DNA from: Mycobacterium celatum
GTDB taxonomy: Bacteria > Actinomycetota > Actinomycetes > Mycobacteriales > Mycobacteriaceae
DNA length: 64,000 nt
Assembly: GCF_002101595.1 (NCBI RefSeq)
Contig: NZ_LQOM01000025.1
Coordinates: 248,001 to 312,000 of the forward strand
Direction of reading: 5' to 3'
This document shows, piece after piece, positions 53,555 through 62,814 of the stretch; position 1 is the first letter of the stretch, and each line of letters starts with the position of its first letter. The notes under the pieces were generated by a model. It ran no database searches. It worked only from the letters and a program-made list of their open reading frames with translations, and was not told where the DNA came from. The position numbers and the translations under genes are program-made.

Positions 53555-55297
53555 TCACGCCGGCTTGACGGGCAACTGAAGGTAGGACGCGTGTGATCCC
53601 CCGGTATGGATGATGTGCTTTCCGCTGTTTTGCGGGGTGTATTCGCGCAGGCCGGGCATCCATGGCCCAAACAAGTTTTTCGCGCTGACGATCAGCCGAA
53701 GTTGTTCGCCGGGATATAACGTCAAACCGATTGGCAAGAGGTCGATTTCGACGTCGACGACTTCCCCGGGTTTGAGTTTCTCGACCCGGTCGAAGCTGTG
53801 GAATGGGACTTCGTCGGTCGACATTGTCTCGTCCAGGTGGCGCATCGAGACGCGCAGGCGCCCGGTGGAACCCTTGTAGCGCAGGATGGATGCGCCCCGC
53901 TCGGTGACGTCGTGGATCATCGCGCCGTGGTTGGGCACGGTGAACTCCTGTAGCGGCGTTCCCTGCGCATTCAACTTCTGGACGAACACGAACAGGTCCA
54001 TGTCGTCGGCATCCTTCGCTTCGACCCACAGCCGCGCCTTGGGGTAGCCGACCATCGTGGTCTGCTCGTCGAAGCGCACGATGAAAGAGACCAGGCCGGG
54101 GTTGGTTTCGGCGTCGTAGGCCGTCGTCACCTCGTCCGCGGGCGCCTCCGTGCGGAGCGTGCGCGAGTGGCCGTCGAGGTAGTACTTCGTGTAGACGACG
54201 CCCGGCGGGGGGAACTGGCCTGCGGGCAGGTTGACTTGGTCGCCGCCTTCAAGATCGAGAAGGGCGTAGCGGACGCGGGGGGTCTTTTCCCAGCCGTTGT
54301 CCGCGCCCTTGAGGAAGTGGTCGAAGAAGCGGCGCAAATCTTCCCTGTTCGCCTCGTCGTAGTAGTCGGGCCACTCCTGGCTGTTGTGGATGCGCAGCCA
54401 CTTCTGATCCGACCCCATCCGTCGCCAGGCCCGGAATGTTCCCGCGGTGTGCAGGGTGTTGGAGTAGCTGGCCACGACATACGCCGGCACGGTGATCCGG
54501 TCGAAGTCGGGAATCTTGTTCTCCCACAAAGCATTCATGAGCGGGTAACGCTCTGCCTCGGCGAGGATGTCCTCCTTGCGGCTCTTGCCCCAAAAGCTGT
54601 TGTCGCGGAGTTGTCTGGCGAACCCGGTGTCGGGCATGCCGCCGCGCATCACGAGATCGCGGTAGACGTCGCTGATGCCCTCCCACGGGTTGATCGCTGC
54701 CAGGTGCGGCGGCTGTTCGGCCGCAGCGAACCACTGTGAGACCGCGAGATAGGAGGTGCCGCTCATTGCGACCTTGCCGCTGCACCATTCCTGGGCGGCC
54801 AGCCACTCGATCAGATCGTGGCAGTCCTCGCCCTCTTGGCGATCCCATAGCACGCTGTCGCCCTCGGAGTCGGCAACGCCTCGCGGGTCCGGGTTACAGA
54901 TCGCGTAACCGTGAGCGCACCAATACGCCGGGTCGGGCCCCTCGAACTTGTGCAGACCCGACACGATGCCGTTGTCCAGTCCGACCAGCCCGAACACGCC
55001 CATCGCCGCCGGGGCGCTTCCCTCACCCTTGCCATACGGGCTGAATGCCACGATGACCGGCACCTTCTCGGCGCCCACCGGCCGCAAGACATCGACATAC
55101 ATCGTCACACCGTCGCGCATGGTGACGGCGACGTCCTTCTCGAGCACGATGTCGACCGGCAAAGCCCTGAATGCAGGCGCGAGTCGAAAGCCCGCGGGCA
55201 GGGTACGCGTGCCGGGATCGAACCCGCTCAGCACTCCATACCTTTCACCCGGTTCCAAAGGGTGAGACGGTATGAAAATTTTCTCGACTTCGGCCAT
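53555..55297 (-). CDS. CocE/NonD-family serine hydrolase
   Basis: 580 residues from ATG 55297, 8 bases after AAAGG; in-frame starts at 55303 and 55366 are possible. X-Pro dipeptidyl-peptidase (S15) type: VTMRDGVTMYVDVLRP, nucleophile in AMSGTSYLAVSQW, Asp/His region near YDEANREDLRRFFDHFLKG. The C-terminal jelly-roll domain has PGEVVDVEIDLLPIGLTLYPGEQLRLIVS. It hydrolyses esters or amides; substrate unknown. It is divergent from a TetR gene that probably regulates it. Confidence 0.9.
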   Translation of the reverse strand: MAEVEKIFIPSHPLEPGERYGVLSGFDPGTRTLPAGFRLAPAFRALPVDIVLEKDVAVTMRDGVTMYVDVLRPVGAEKVPVIVAFSPYGKGEGSAPAAMGVFGLVGLDNGIVSGLHKFEGPDPAYWCAHGYAICNPDPRGVADSEGDSVLWDRQEGEDCHDLIEWLAAQEWCSGKVAMSGTSYLAVSQWFAAAEQPPHLAAINPWEGISDVYRDLVMRGGMPDTGFARQLRDNSFWGKSRKEDILAEAERYPLMNALWENKIPDFDRITVPAYVVASYSNTLHTAGTFRAWRRMGSDQKWLRIHNSQEWPDYYDEANREDLRRFFDHFLKGADNGWEKTPRVRYALLDLEGGDQVNLPAGQFPPPGVVYTKYYLDGHSRTLRTEAPADEVTTAYDAETNPGLVSFIVRFDEQTTMVGYPKARLWVEAKDADDMDLFVFVQKLNAQGTPLQEFTVPNHGAMIHDVTERGASILRYKGSTGRLRVSMRHLDETMSTDEVPFHSFDRVEKLKPGEVVDVEIDLLPIGLTLYPGEQLRLIVSAKNLFGPWMPGLREYTPQNSGKHIIHTGGSHASYLQLPVKPA

Positions 55298-55362
55298 ATC
55301 CATCCTTTCAGAGCTATGCGTCTTGCGGCTTTCCTCGAGCGTAGGGACGACCAAGCCGAAAA

Positions 55363-55376
55363 TCAACAGCAGTTGA
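55363..55376. promoter_or_regulatory. Small palindrome between hydrolase and tetR
   Basis: TCAAC-AGCA-GTTGA in the 110-bp divergent gap, 32 bp before the tetR ATG. Perfect 5-bp arms. Possible operator for the adjacent TetR, but short enough to arise by chance. Confidence 0.3.
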
Positions 55377-55407
55377 GATTACCTCGTAAAAGCGATAGGT
55401 TCTGGCC

Positions 55408-56049
55408 ATGACCGTGAACAGCAGGGAGTCATCGGTCGGGCGACGCGGCCGCCGGCCCGGTCCGAGTACGACCCGGCAGGCCATCCTTGACGCAGCACGG
55501 GCCCGGTTCGCCAGCGACGGTTTCGCCGCGACGACCATTCGGCGGGTCGCGGCCGATGCCGGGGTCGACGCGTCGCTGGTGATGCAGTTCTTCCGGTCGA
55601 AAAATGAACTGTTCGCCGCGGTGATGTCGATCTCACCGGATGCGTTGGCGCGGTTGGGCACCGTGTTCGAAGGACCCGACGAGCAGCTCGGCGAACGGGT
55701 GGTCCGGGCCTATCTCGAGGTGTGGGAGGGGGCTCCCGAGGATTCGGAGCCCCTTATGGCGATGCTGCGCGGTGCCATCGTCAACGAGCAGGCAAGCGCG
55801 CAGTTGCGTGAGTTCATCCAGGCGCGACTGCTCGAGGGCCTGGGCTCGCGTGCAGACGACGACGCGGCGATCCGGGCGGGGCTTGTGTCTTCGATGCTCG
55901 TCGGGATCGTGGTGGGACGGCGAATCGTCGGTGTCCCGACACTTGCCGACGCCGACCGGGAAACGCTAGTCGCGCTCGTTGCGCCCGCGATTCAAAGCGT
56001 GCTGACATCGTGGGTATCGCCGGCCGGCGACACCGGAGCCGGGGGCTGA
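55408..56049 (+). CDS. TetR-family regulator
   Basis: 213 residues. HTH region RQAILDAARARFASDGFAATTIRRVAADAGVDASLVMQFFRSKNELFAAV; C-terminal domain of the TetR_C type (LEGLGSRADDDAAIRAGLVSSMLVGIVVGRRIV). Divergent from the CocE-type hydrolase and convergent with the amidohydrolase, so it may control both sides. Confidence 0.92.
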   Translation: MTVNSRESSVGRRGRRPGPSTTRQAILDAARARFASDGFAATTIRRVAADAGVDASLVMQFFRSKNELFAAVMSISPDALARLGTVFEGPDEQLGERVVRAYLEVWEGAPEDSEPLMAMLRGAIVNEQASAQLREFIQARLLEGLGSRADDDAAIRAGLVSSMLVGIVVGRRIVGVPTLADADRETLVALVAPAIQSVLTSWVSPAGDTGAGG

Positions 56050-56072
56050 AGTTTGGACGTGACCTACACGGA

Positions 56073-57071
56073 TCAGAGCGGCATGATGCCTTCTGCGTTG
56101 CCGTGAGCGATCGCGTGTCGCTGGTCGTCGGAAAGGTTGGCCTGCTCCACGAATTCCGAGACGTTGTCGCGGATGACGTAGGGGAAGTCTTCGGAGTAGA
56201 TGATCCTTTCGGCACCGATCTCGGCGACGATGAAGTTCAGCTGGTTCTGGTTGTACATGCCCGACGGCGTCGCCCAGACCTGCTCGCGGTAATACGCGCT
56301 CACCGGGCGGTCCAGGCGATGACCCGTCCAGCCGACCGCCTCGTCGAGGCGGTCGAGCCAGCCGGCGACGAACTCGCCCCAATGGCCGCTGAGCAACTTC
56401 AGATTGGGGTGGCGATCGAGCGCCCCGGAAAAGATCAGCCGCAGGATGTGAATACCCGCTTCGGCGTGCCAGCCAAATGCGGGGCCGGAAAACATGAAAT
56501 GCAGGGCGGCCGGCCAGTTTCCGGCGTAGTAGGCACTAGACACCGGATTCTCCGGTACACCCGGGTGGACATAGATCGGCAGGTCAACCGTTTCGGCCGC
56601 GGTGAGGATCGGGTCGAACCGTTCGTCATCGAGGAACAATCCGGCGCAGCTTCCGGCGATGAGTGTCCCCACGAAGCCCAGTTCGTTGACGCATCGCTTC
56701 AGTTCGTCCGCGGCGGCGGTGGGATCGTATAACGGCAGGGTCGCAAATCCACGGAACCGGGTGGGATGCTCCGAAATCTGTTGAGCTAGGTCGTTGTTGA
56801 CTCGTCTGCATAACTCGACGGCCTCGGGGTGAGCGAGGTTGCCTGGGCTATTGGCGCCATGCGAGACAACCTGAAGGTCGATCCCGACACGGTCCATATG
56901 CGCCAGGCGATTACCGGCCAGCCGCTCCGCGGAGTCCTGATCGGGCATGAAATTTCGAAGGAAGTCGGCGAAACCGTCATCGGGAACGACGGGCCCCAGG
57001 CCCGCCAGTTCCAGGACGCGCGCGACGGCCCGGGGATGATGGAAATGTTCTTCGACGGTAATGACTCGCAC
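56073..57071 (-). CDS. ACMSD-family amidohydrolase / decarboxylase
   Basis: 332 residues. The metal-site residues of the amidohydrolase-2 group are visible: VEEHFHHP at the N-terminus, a His in IYVHPGVPENP, KLLSGHWGEFVAGWL and Asp in IIYSEDFPYVIRDN. Relatives include gamma-resorcylate and ACMS decarboxylases. It could act on an aromatic or carboxylate set free by the CocE-type hydrolase. Nothing in the sequence fixes the substrate. Confidence 0.87.
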   Translation of the reverse strand: MRVITVEEHFHHPRAVARVLELAGLGPVVPDDGFADFLRNFMPDQDSAERLAGNRLAHMDRVGIDLQVVSHGANSPGNLAHPEAVELCRRVNNDLAQQISEHPTRFRGFATLPLYDPTAAADELKRCVNELGFVGTLIAGSCAGLFLDDERFDPILTAAETVDLPIYVHPGVPENPVSSAYYAGNWPAALHFMFSGPAFGWHAEAGIHILRLIFSGALDRHPNLKLLSGHWGEFVAGWLDRLDEAVGWTGHRLDRPVSAYYREQVWATPSGMYNQNQLNFIVAEIGAERIIYSEDFPYVIRDNVSEFVEQANLSDDQRHAIAHGNAEGIMPL

Positions 57072-57204
57072 CGAGCGTTTCTCCTATCATGCGCCTGAAA
57101 CACGCTGGCGTATTGGATGATTGCGTGACCAAGGTGCGCCGACCGTGGTCAGGGATCGCGATTTGACGCCCGAAAATGAGAACTAAACCGTCGGCGCGTC
57201 GCAC

Positions 57205-57627
57205 CTACCAGCGAACCAGGCTGAACGGGTAGCTGTCCGTCCCACCGGGGCCGCCGCCGCAGCTCGAGTCGTAGCTGGACTGCACCGAGCCGGTCAGCGT
57301 CGCCGCATCCCATGAGTACGTGTCGTGTGAAGGAAGGAAGTACACCACGCAGCGCACACCGTCGGGCACGTCGACGCTCATCGTGTACCGGCCGTTGGCC
57401 AGCTGCGCGTCCCCGTCGTAGGGAGCCGCCTGCCCATTCGGCTGCGGTATCGCCTGGATGTGCACGCATCCCGGCTGCATACAGGGCCGGATCGACCAGA
57501 TCCATGCGTGGCCTGGATCGCGCGGTGTCTGCACCGCGTAGTTTCCGATCTGCATCTCGGCCTGCGAGACCGGCGCGAGGGCCACCGCGATCGAGGTGAG
57601 CGCCACGCCGAGAGCCAATGTCTTCAC
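57205..57627 (-). CDS. Secreted hypothetical protein
   Basis: 140 residues from GTG 57627 with a signal peptide (VKTLALGVALTSIAVALAPVSQA). The mature protein has YAVQTPRDPGHAWIWSIRPC, four Cys (PCMQPGC, RCVVYF, SSCGGG) and GRYTMSVDVPDGVRC. I recall similar exported mycobacterial proteins without known function. It lies on the same strand as two other small genes to its right. Confidence 0.78.
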   Translation of the reverse strand: MKTLALGVALTSIAVALAPVSQAEMQIGNYAVQTPRDPGHAWIWSIRPCMQPGCVHIQAIPQPNGQAAPYDGDAQLANGRYTMSVDVPDGVRCVVYFLPSHDTYSWDAATLTGSVQSSYDSSCGGGPGGTDSYPFSLVRW

Positions 57628-57664
57628 CCGCAGGATATTAACCGCCTTCGGGCGCCGACGGCGC

Positions 57665-57886
57665 CTATTCGAAGTCCGGCCCGATCGACCGATTCTGCGG
57701 CTCCCCGGGGCGATGGTTGGGCTTGGCCGCGACACGCGTCCATGTGCCGGGCGGGTAGTAGTCCGACCATTGGCCGGGCTCCGCGTAGTGCACACCGAGC
57801 ACCCCACCGGTCAGGAACTCGTACCTGTCGCTGTCGCCGCAGTCGGCAGCGCCCTGGTCGCCACCGAGCCACACTGTGAAAGCCAT
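57665..57886 (-). CDS. Small hypothetical protein
   Basis: 73 residues: MAFTVWLGGDQGAADCGDSD, then FLTGGVLGVHYAEPGQWSDYYPPGTW and a polar tail. The Trp/Tyr-rich, Gly-rich composition looks like a real globular protein and not a shadow; I recall similar small mycobacterial proteins. No signal peptide. Function unknown. Confidence 0.65.
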   Translation of the reverse strand: MAFTVWLGGDQGAADCGDSDRYEFLTGGVLGVHYAEPGQWSDYYPPGTWTRVAAKPNHRPGEPQNRSIGPDFE

Positions 57887-57916
57887 ATCTGGAGTATTGC
57901 CCGCTCGATCGCCCTA

Positions 57917-58297
57917 CTACTGCGAGCAGACGGTTCTCGCGGGCTGGCCGTGCGCTGTCGCGCTGCTGACCACCTTGCCGTCGAGCGAAATCGTGCAGGT
58001 GATTGCGCCGGGTCCTTGCGCGCTGATCACGAACACTTCGGTGCCGAACGCGGTGAACTGCGTGGACCATGGCAACTTCACGTTGGCCTCTTGGTGCTGA
58101 CCGGTGTCGGTCTGGTACGAGATGTATTCGGCCACAGGCGGACCGCTGATCTGGTAGCGGACCTTGGGCACGGTGGGCAGCTGCGGGGTTGCCTTGGCCG
58201 CGCCGACGCCGCAGATTCCGGCGGTGGCGGCCGATGCCATGACGACAGCCACGAAGATCCGGCTGCGGTGCTGGGGAACGCAATGTGTGCTCACCAT
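57917..58297 (-). CDS. MmpS-like secreted/anchored protein without MmpL partner
   Basis: 126 residues from ATG 58297 with AAAGGGG upstream. An N-terminal membrane segment (IFVAVVMASAATAGICGVGA) leads to an MmpS-like domain: VRYQISGPPVAEYISYQTD, VKLPWSTQF, then GAITCTISLDGKVVSS and a final Cys (RTVCSQ) probably paired with it. MmpS proteins assist MmpL lipid or siderophore exporters; no mmpL gene is adjacent. Confidence 0.75.
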   Translation of the reverse strand: MVSTHCVPQHRSRIFVAVVMASAATAGICGVGAAKATPQLPTVPKVRYQISGPPVAEYISYQTDTGQHQEANVKLPWSTQFTAFGTEVFVISAQGPGAITCTISLDGKVVSSATAHGQPARTVCSQ

Positions 58298-58547
58298 CTT
58301 CAGGGCCCCTTTCGCGACGAAACACCGGCAAAGACCGCAGATACCGGGAGCGTATTGACGGCGAAAGACAGCGGGCGGGGAACGCACGATCGTGATAGAA
58401 ACGCGAGCTTTTCGTTATGAGCTCGTGATCGACATGTGCTATTGGACGCGTGTGAAATTTTGCAGATCGGCTCTAAAAACCTTGTAGCAGAGCGTCTTTG
58501 GCAGCATGTCTGGGGTGGGCTGGTCGCCCGAGCGATAGGGTGGCCTG

Positions 58548-59621
58548 ATGTCCAAACGCGTCGTGGTCTGGGGTACCGGCTTCGTCGGCAAGATGGTGAT
58601 CGCGGAGATCGTCAAGCATCCGCTGTTCGAGTTGGTCGGTGTCGGCGTCAGCAACCCCGCAAAGGTGGGCCGCGACGTCAGTGACATCTGCGGGCTGGCC
58701 GAGCCGGTCGGCATCATCGCCACCGACGACGTCGACGCGCTGATCGCGCTCAAACCCGACGCGCTGGTGCACTACGGCCCGACCGCCGCGCACGCCGAGG
58801 ACAACATCGCGCTGATGACGCGGTTCCTGCGCGCCGGCATCGACGTCTGCTCCACCGCGATGACGCCCTGGGTGTGGCCGACTATGCACCTCAACCCGCC
58901 CAACTGGATCCAGCCGATCACCGAGGCGTGCGAGCTAGGGGAGTCGTCGTGCTTCACCACCGGCATCGACCCCGGCTTCGCCAACGACCTGTTCCCGATG
59001 ACTCTGATGGGCGTCTGCTCGGAAGTGCGCACGGTGCGGGCCTCCGAGCTGCTGGACTACACCAACTACACCGGCGACTACGAAAACGAAATGGGCATCG
59101 GCCGGGAGCCGGAGTTCCGGCCCGTGCTGGAAAACCGCGACGTGCTGATCTTCGCCTGGGGTGCCACCGTGCCGATGATCGCGCACGCCGCCGGCATCAT
59201 GCTGGACGAGATCACCACCACCTGGGACAAATGGGTGACGCCCACCGAACGCAAGACCGCCAAGGGCGTCATCCAGCCCGGACAGGTTGCTGCGGTGCGC
59301 TTCACCATCAACGGCATCTACCAAGGCAAGACGCGCATCCAACTCGAACACGTCAACCGGATCGGCCACGACGCCGCGCCGGACTGGCCGTCGGGCACCA
59401 AGGACGACGTCTACCGCGTCGACATCGAGGGAACGCCAAGTATCTTCCAGGAGACGGCATTTCGGTTCACCGACGGTTCTGGGCGCGACGCGGCCGCCGC
59501 CGGATGCCTGGCCACTGGGATGCGGGCACTCAACGCGGTGCCCGCCGTCAACGAGCTGTCCCCGGGCTGGGTGACCGCGCTGGACCTGCCGCTGATCGCC
59601 GGGGTCGGCACCATTCGCTAA
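58548..59621 (+). CDS. DHDPR-N-like NAD(P)-dependent oxidoreductase
   Basis: 357 residues from ATG 58548. Rossmann start RVVVWGTGFVGKMVIAEIVKHP; the dihydrodipicolinate-reductase-like N-terminal fold continues with LIALKPDALVHYGPTAAHAEDN. The C-terminal half (CFTTGIDPGFANDLFPMTLMG) is of the mycobacterial dihydrodipicolinate-reductase-related kind seen in lipid and steroid gene regions. Substrate unknown. Stands alone between the MmpS-like gene and the Hsp70-like gene. Confidence 0.85.
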   Translation: MSKRVVVWGTGFVGKMVIAEIVKHPLFELVGVGVSNPAKVGRDVSDICGLAEPVGIIATDDVDALIALKPDALVHYGPTAAHAEDNIALMTRFLRAGIDVCSTAMTPWVWPTMHLNPPNWIQPITEACELGESSCFTTGIDPGFANDLFPMTLMGVCSEVRTVRASELLDYTNYTGDYENEMGIGREPEFRPVLENRDVLIFAWGATVPMIAHAAGIMLDEITTTWDKWVTPTERKTAKGVIQPGQVAAVRFTINGIYQGKTRIQLEHVNRIGHDAAPDWPSGTKDDVYRVDIEGTPSIFQETAFRFTDGSGRDAAAAGCLATGMRALNAVPAVNELSPGWVTALDLPLIAGVGTIR

Positions 59622-59674
59622 GACCGTTACATTAGTGCCCGGCGTGCGGGGCGTACGCCGTGGGAGGGACGAAC

Positions 59675-61417
59675 ATGGCAGACGCAGAACGGCCGGCGGT
59701 CGGGCTGTCGGTGGGGGCGACCAATCTTGCTGCCGTCACCGCCAGCCGAGCGGTGACCCGCAAGCCGGTGCTGACCCTGTACCGGCAGCGGCCACCTGAA
59801 GTCGGTGTGCCGTCGGAGAACCCGAAGCTGACCGAGCCCGGGCTGGTGATCACCGACTTCGTCGACCGGGTAGGAGACCCGGTCGGGATCGTCGCGTCCG
59901 ACGGCTCGACGCACCGCAGCGAGACGCTGCTCGCCGACGCGTTGCGGGCGCTGGCCTACGCCGCGACCGACGGGCGGGCGCTGCCGGAGGCGGTCGCGGC
60001 CACCCATCCGGCGCACTGGGGACAGGCGGCGGTGGGCGCACTGCATGCCGCGCTGAGCCGGGTGCCCGAATGGTCCGGGGACAAGGTGGCGCTGCTGCCG
60101 GATTCCACGGCCGCGTTGACCGCCCTGCAGTCCAACCCAGGGCTGCCGACCCGAGGAATCATCGCGCTGTGCGATTTCGGAGGCACCGGCACCAGCCTCA
60201 CCCTGGTCGACGCCGCCGGCTACCACCCCGTCGCACCCACGGTGCGACACACCGACTTCTCCGGCGACCTCATCGACCAGGCGCTGCTGGCTCATGTGAT
60301 GGCGGACCTGTCCTCGGCCGGTTCGGTCGACACGTCCGCCACCTCAGCGATTGGCTCGCTCACCCGGTTGCGCGGCGCGTGCCGGCGCGCCAAAGAGGAG
60401 CTCTCGTCGACGACGGCGACCACGCTGACCGCTGAGCTGCCCGGGTATCGCGGCGAAGTCCGCGTCACCCGAACCGAACTCGACGAGGCAATCCGTCAGC
60501 CGCTGGCAGGATTCATCGCTGTTGTTCAGGAAGCGTTGCAGCGCAACGGGGTTCGTGATCTGGCCGCGGTCGCATCGATGGGCGGCGGGGCCGGTATCCC
60601 GGTGGTCACGACGACGCTGTCCGAACGTCTGCGGGTGCCGGTCATCACGACACCGCGGCCCCACATGACGGCGGCCATCGGTGCGGCGCTGCAGGCCGCA
60701 CGCGGCCCGGCCGACAACAGCGCGACGGCGCTGGCCCCGGCCGCCACCCAGGCCGGACCGTTCGTCGAAGCCACCACCATGGCCGAGATTGCGCCGGAGC
60801 CCAGCCCCGAACCGGCGCTGGCCTGGTCGGAGGCCGACGACGACGCCGCCATCATGCCGCTGCGCACCGGCGAATACCCGGCGGCCACTTCCGGAACGAC
60901 GTCCGCCCGCCCGCAGCTGACCTTTGACCACGACGAGCAGGCCGTCGACACCCGTACCCCCGCGGAGCCGTGGTATCGCCGGCCTGCGGTGGTCGTCACG
61001 GGCACCGCGCTGGTAGTGCTGGCGATCATCGCCGCGGTGATGATCGGCATGCGTCATACCTCCGGCGGTGGACCAATCGCTCCCGCGCCGAGCGTGAGCA
61101 CCACAGCGGTGCCGGGAACCTTTGCGCCCGGCAGCGAAAGCCAGGCCCCGACGTCGGCGACGGACACCCAGGCGCCAAGCAGCGAAGCCCCGTCGTCGAC
61201 CGAGTCGGCGACCACACCGCCGTCGTCGACGACCACAACGGAGGCGCCAACGACCACGACTACAACGACAACTTCTCAGGCGCCCACCACTACGGCGCCC
61301 ACCACCACACAGGCGCCTACCACCAGCCAGGTCCCGGTGGTGCCGACGATCCCGCCGATTCCGCGGATCCCGGGCATCCCGCAATTCTTGCCGCAGCCGG
61401 CGCCGCCGGGCGGCTAG
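59675..61417 (+). CDS. Hsp70-like membrane protein (Rv2264c-like)
   Basis: 580 residues from ATG 59675 with GGGAGGG upstream. Residues 1-345 form an actin/Hsp70-like ATPase domain (VGLSVGATNLAAVTA, IALCDFGGTGTSLTLVDAAG, AVASMGGGAGIPVV). One membrane segment (about 440-460) is followed by an extracellular Ser/Thr/Pro tail with runs of Thr and a Pro-rich end. Same plan and length as I recall for Rv2264c (592). There is no substrate-binding domain, so it is unlikely to be a normal chaperone. Confidence 0.87.
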   Translation: MADAERPAVGLSVGATNLAAVTASRAVTRKPVLTLYRQRPPEVGVPSENPKLTEPGLVITDFVDRVGDPVGIVASDGSTHRSETLLADALRALAYAATDGRALPEAVAATHPAHWGQAAVGALHAALSRVPEWSGDKVALLPDSTAALTALQSNPGLPTRGIIALCDFGGTGTSLTLVDAAGYHPVAPTVRHTDFSGDLIDQALLAHVMADLSSAGSVDTSATSAIGSLTRLRGACRRAKEELSSTTATTLTAELPGYRGEVRVTRTELDEAIRQPLAGFIAVVQEALQRNGVRDLAAVASMGGGAGIPVVTTTLSERLRVPVITTPRPHMTAAIGAALQAARGPADNSATALAPAATQAGPFVEATTMAEIAPEPSPEPALAWSEADDDAAIMPLRTGEYPAATSGTTSARPQLTFDHDEQAVDTRTPAEPWYRRPAVVVTGTALVVLAIIAAVMIGMRHTSGGGPIAPAPSVSTTAVPGTFAPGSESQAPTSATDTQAPSSEAPSSTESATTPPSSTTTTEAPTTTTTTTTSQAPTTTAPTTTQAPTTSQVPVVPTIPPIPRIPGIPQFLPQPAPPGG

Positions 61418-61680
61418 TCCGGTGGTTCCTGCGTCTCCGGCGGGTTGTCGTCGGCGTGTGGCTTCTCGTCGGGGTCGCCGAATTTCGGGTTGCCCTCGTC
61501 GTCGAGCCACTCGTTGACCGCGGTCCCCGTGATCGTCCGGTCGGTGCCGGGCATCACCGCCGTCGGGCGCTGGTCGTCGTAGGACTTACGCATCTCGGCG
61601 GCCTGTTCCTTGTGTTCGTCGGTGACCTCGGGCGCCTCGGTCTGCTGCTGCTGAGGTTGTTCCTCGTCCTGCGGGCTCAT
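61414..61680 (-). CDS. Small acidic hypothetical protein
   Basis: 88 residues, highly acidic and low-complexity (MSPQDEEQPQQQQTEAPEV, WLDDEGNPKFGDPDEKPHADDN), probably disordered. The stop overlaps that of the Hsp70-like gene by 4 bp, convergent. Function unknown. Confidence 0.65.
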   Translation of the reverse strand: MSPQDEEQPQQQQTEAPEVTDEHKEQAAEMRKSYDDQRPTAVMPGTDRTITGTAVNEWLDDEGNPKFGDPDEKPHADDNPPETQEPPD

Positions 61681-61725
61681 ACCCAGACGATTACCCGCCG
61701 CTCCGCCGCGCCGAAACCGCTTAGG

Positions 61726-62814
61726 TCAGTGAGACGGTCCGTGTTTGACCAGCACCACCGAGGCGAGCGGAATCTGCATCGGCGCCGGCGCGCTCGACAG
61801 CCGCTCGGCGACCGCGGTCTCGAGGTGCTCGACCAAGCCAATGGCACGCGGGTCGGTGGGGCCGCCGTCGAGCGAGGTGACCAGCGCCGGGAACACCGCG
61901 GCCCGCGCAAACGCCGCCCACTGCGCGCCGAACGCGGTGGCGTCATGGTCGACGAGGTATCGGGCACAGAACCGGTCCTCGGCGTTGAACACCTGCAGGT
62001 GCTCGATCGAGAGGCCCTCGAAGCGGCCCTTGGGCGCGAAAGGGGCGCGAAAGTCCTTCTCGGCGCGGGCAAATGTCGGAATCGTCATGCGCCGCAACTC
62101 ATCAGCGCTCAGCAGCCCATTGCGGTGCCGATCTTCCAGTGCGGCCACGAGCGCGTCCAGCAACGGCCGGTAGCCGAATTCGCCGTCGTCGCCGACGGCC
62201 ATCGTCAGCACCACAAGCCGCCCACCGAGGCAGAGCTCGCGGCCGCGGAACGCCAGGAACGCCTGCCAGTCCCGGGCGGCCTGGTGGGCGTACGCCGCGC
62301 GGGCGGCGTCGTCGCTGCTGTAGGCGACCTGGACGTGATCCGGCAGGTCGGTCGGCGTTCGGCTCAGCCACATGGTCGCCCACGACGTCCAGCCCAAGCG
62401 GACGCTGCTTGACGGCAGGATCTGTGCGTAGTACGACCGGCCGATCGCCGAGGAAAAGCTCGCCGGATCCTTGTGCAGGTAGCTATCCGGATCCTCGGAC
62501 AGGGTGCGAAACAGCGCGGTGAAATCGTTGCCGGGTAGGTCGGTGTGGGTGACCAGGATGGCGTGCTCGGGGCGGGTGCGACGGCGGATCACGGCGATCG
62601 CAGCGCACACCGGCAGCAGCGAATTGTGGCCGGTGGCCGCGCCGTAGTCGGCGATGACGATGGGTTGCGGCGGCTTGGGCAGCGGTACCTCCGCGGCGGC
62701 CTGCTCGAACAGCGCGACGGCCGGCGCCAGCCCGGCGGCCTGCAGCCGCGACGACGGGGTATACGTCGCGCTTTGCACCGGCTCGGGCCGGACGACGATG
62801 CTCGATTCACGCAT
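61726..62814 (-). CDS. SABATH-like SAM-dependent carboxyl methyltransferase
   Basis: 362 residues from ATG 62814; the frame upstream overlaps the SDR. SAM-binding motif [19 protein letters not shown] (motif I), then [20 protein letters not shown] and [19 protein letters not shown], the layout of plant SABATH methyltransferases (salicylate/jasmonate type). They methylate carboxyl groups of small acids. The start overlaps the SDR stop by 8 bp, so the two work together. Substrate unknown. Confidence 0.8.
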   Translation of the reverse strand: MRESSIVVRPEPVQSATYTPSSRLQAAGLAPAVALFEQAAAEVPLPKPPQPIVIADYGAATGHNSLLPVCAAIAVIRRRTRPEHAILVTHTDLPGNDFTALFRTLSEDPDSYLHKDPASFSSAIGRSYYAQILPSSSVRLGWTSWATMWLSRTPTDLPDHVQVAYSSDDAARAAYAHQAARDWQAFLAFRGRELCLGGRLVVLTMAVGDDGEFGYRPLLDALVAALEDRHRNGLLSADELRRMTIPTFARAEKDFRAPFAPKGRFEGLSIEHLQVFNAEDRFCARYLVDHDATAFGAQWAAFARAAVFPALVTSLDGGPTDPRAIGLVEHLETAVAERLSSAPAPMQIPLASVVLVKHGPSH

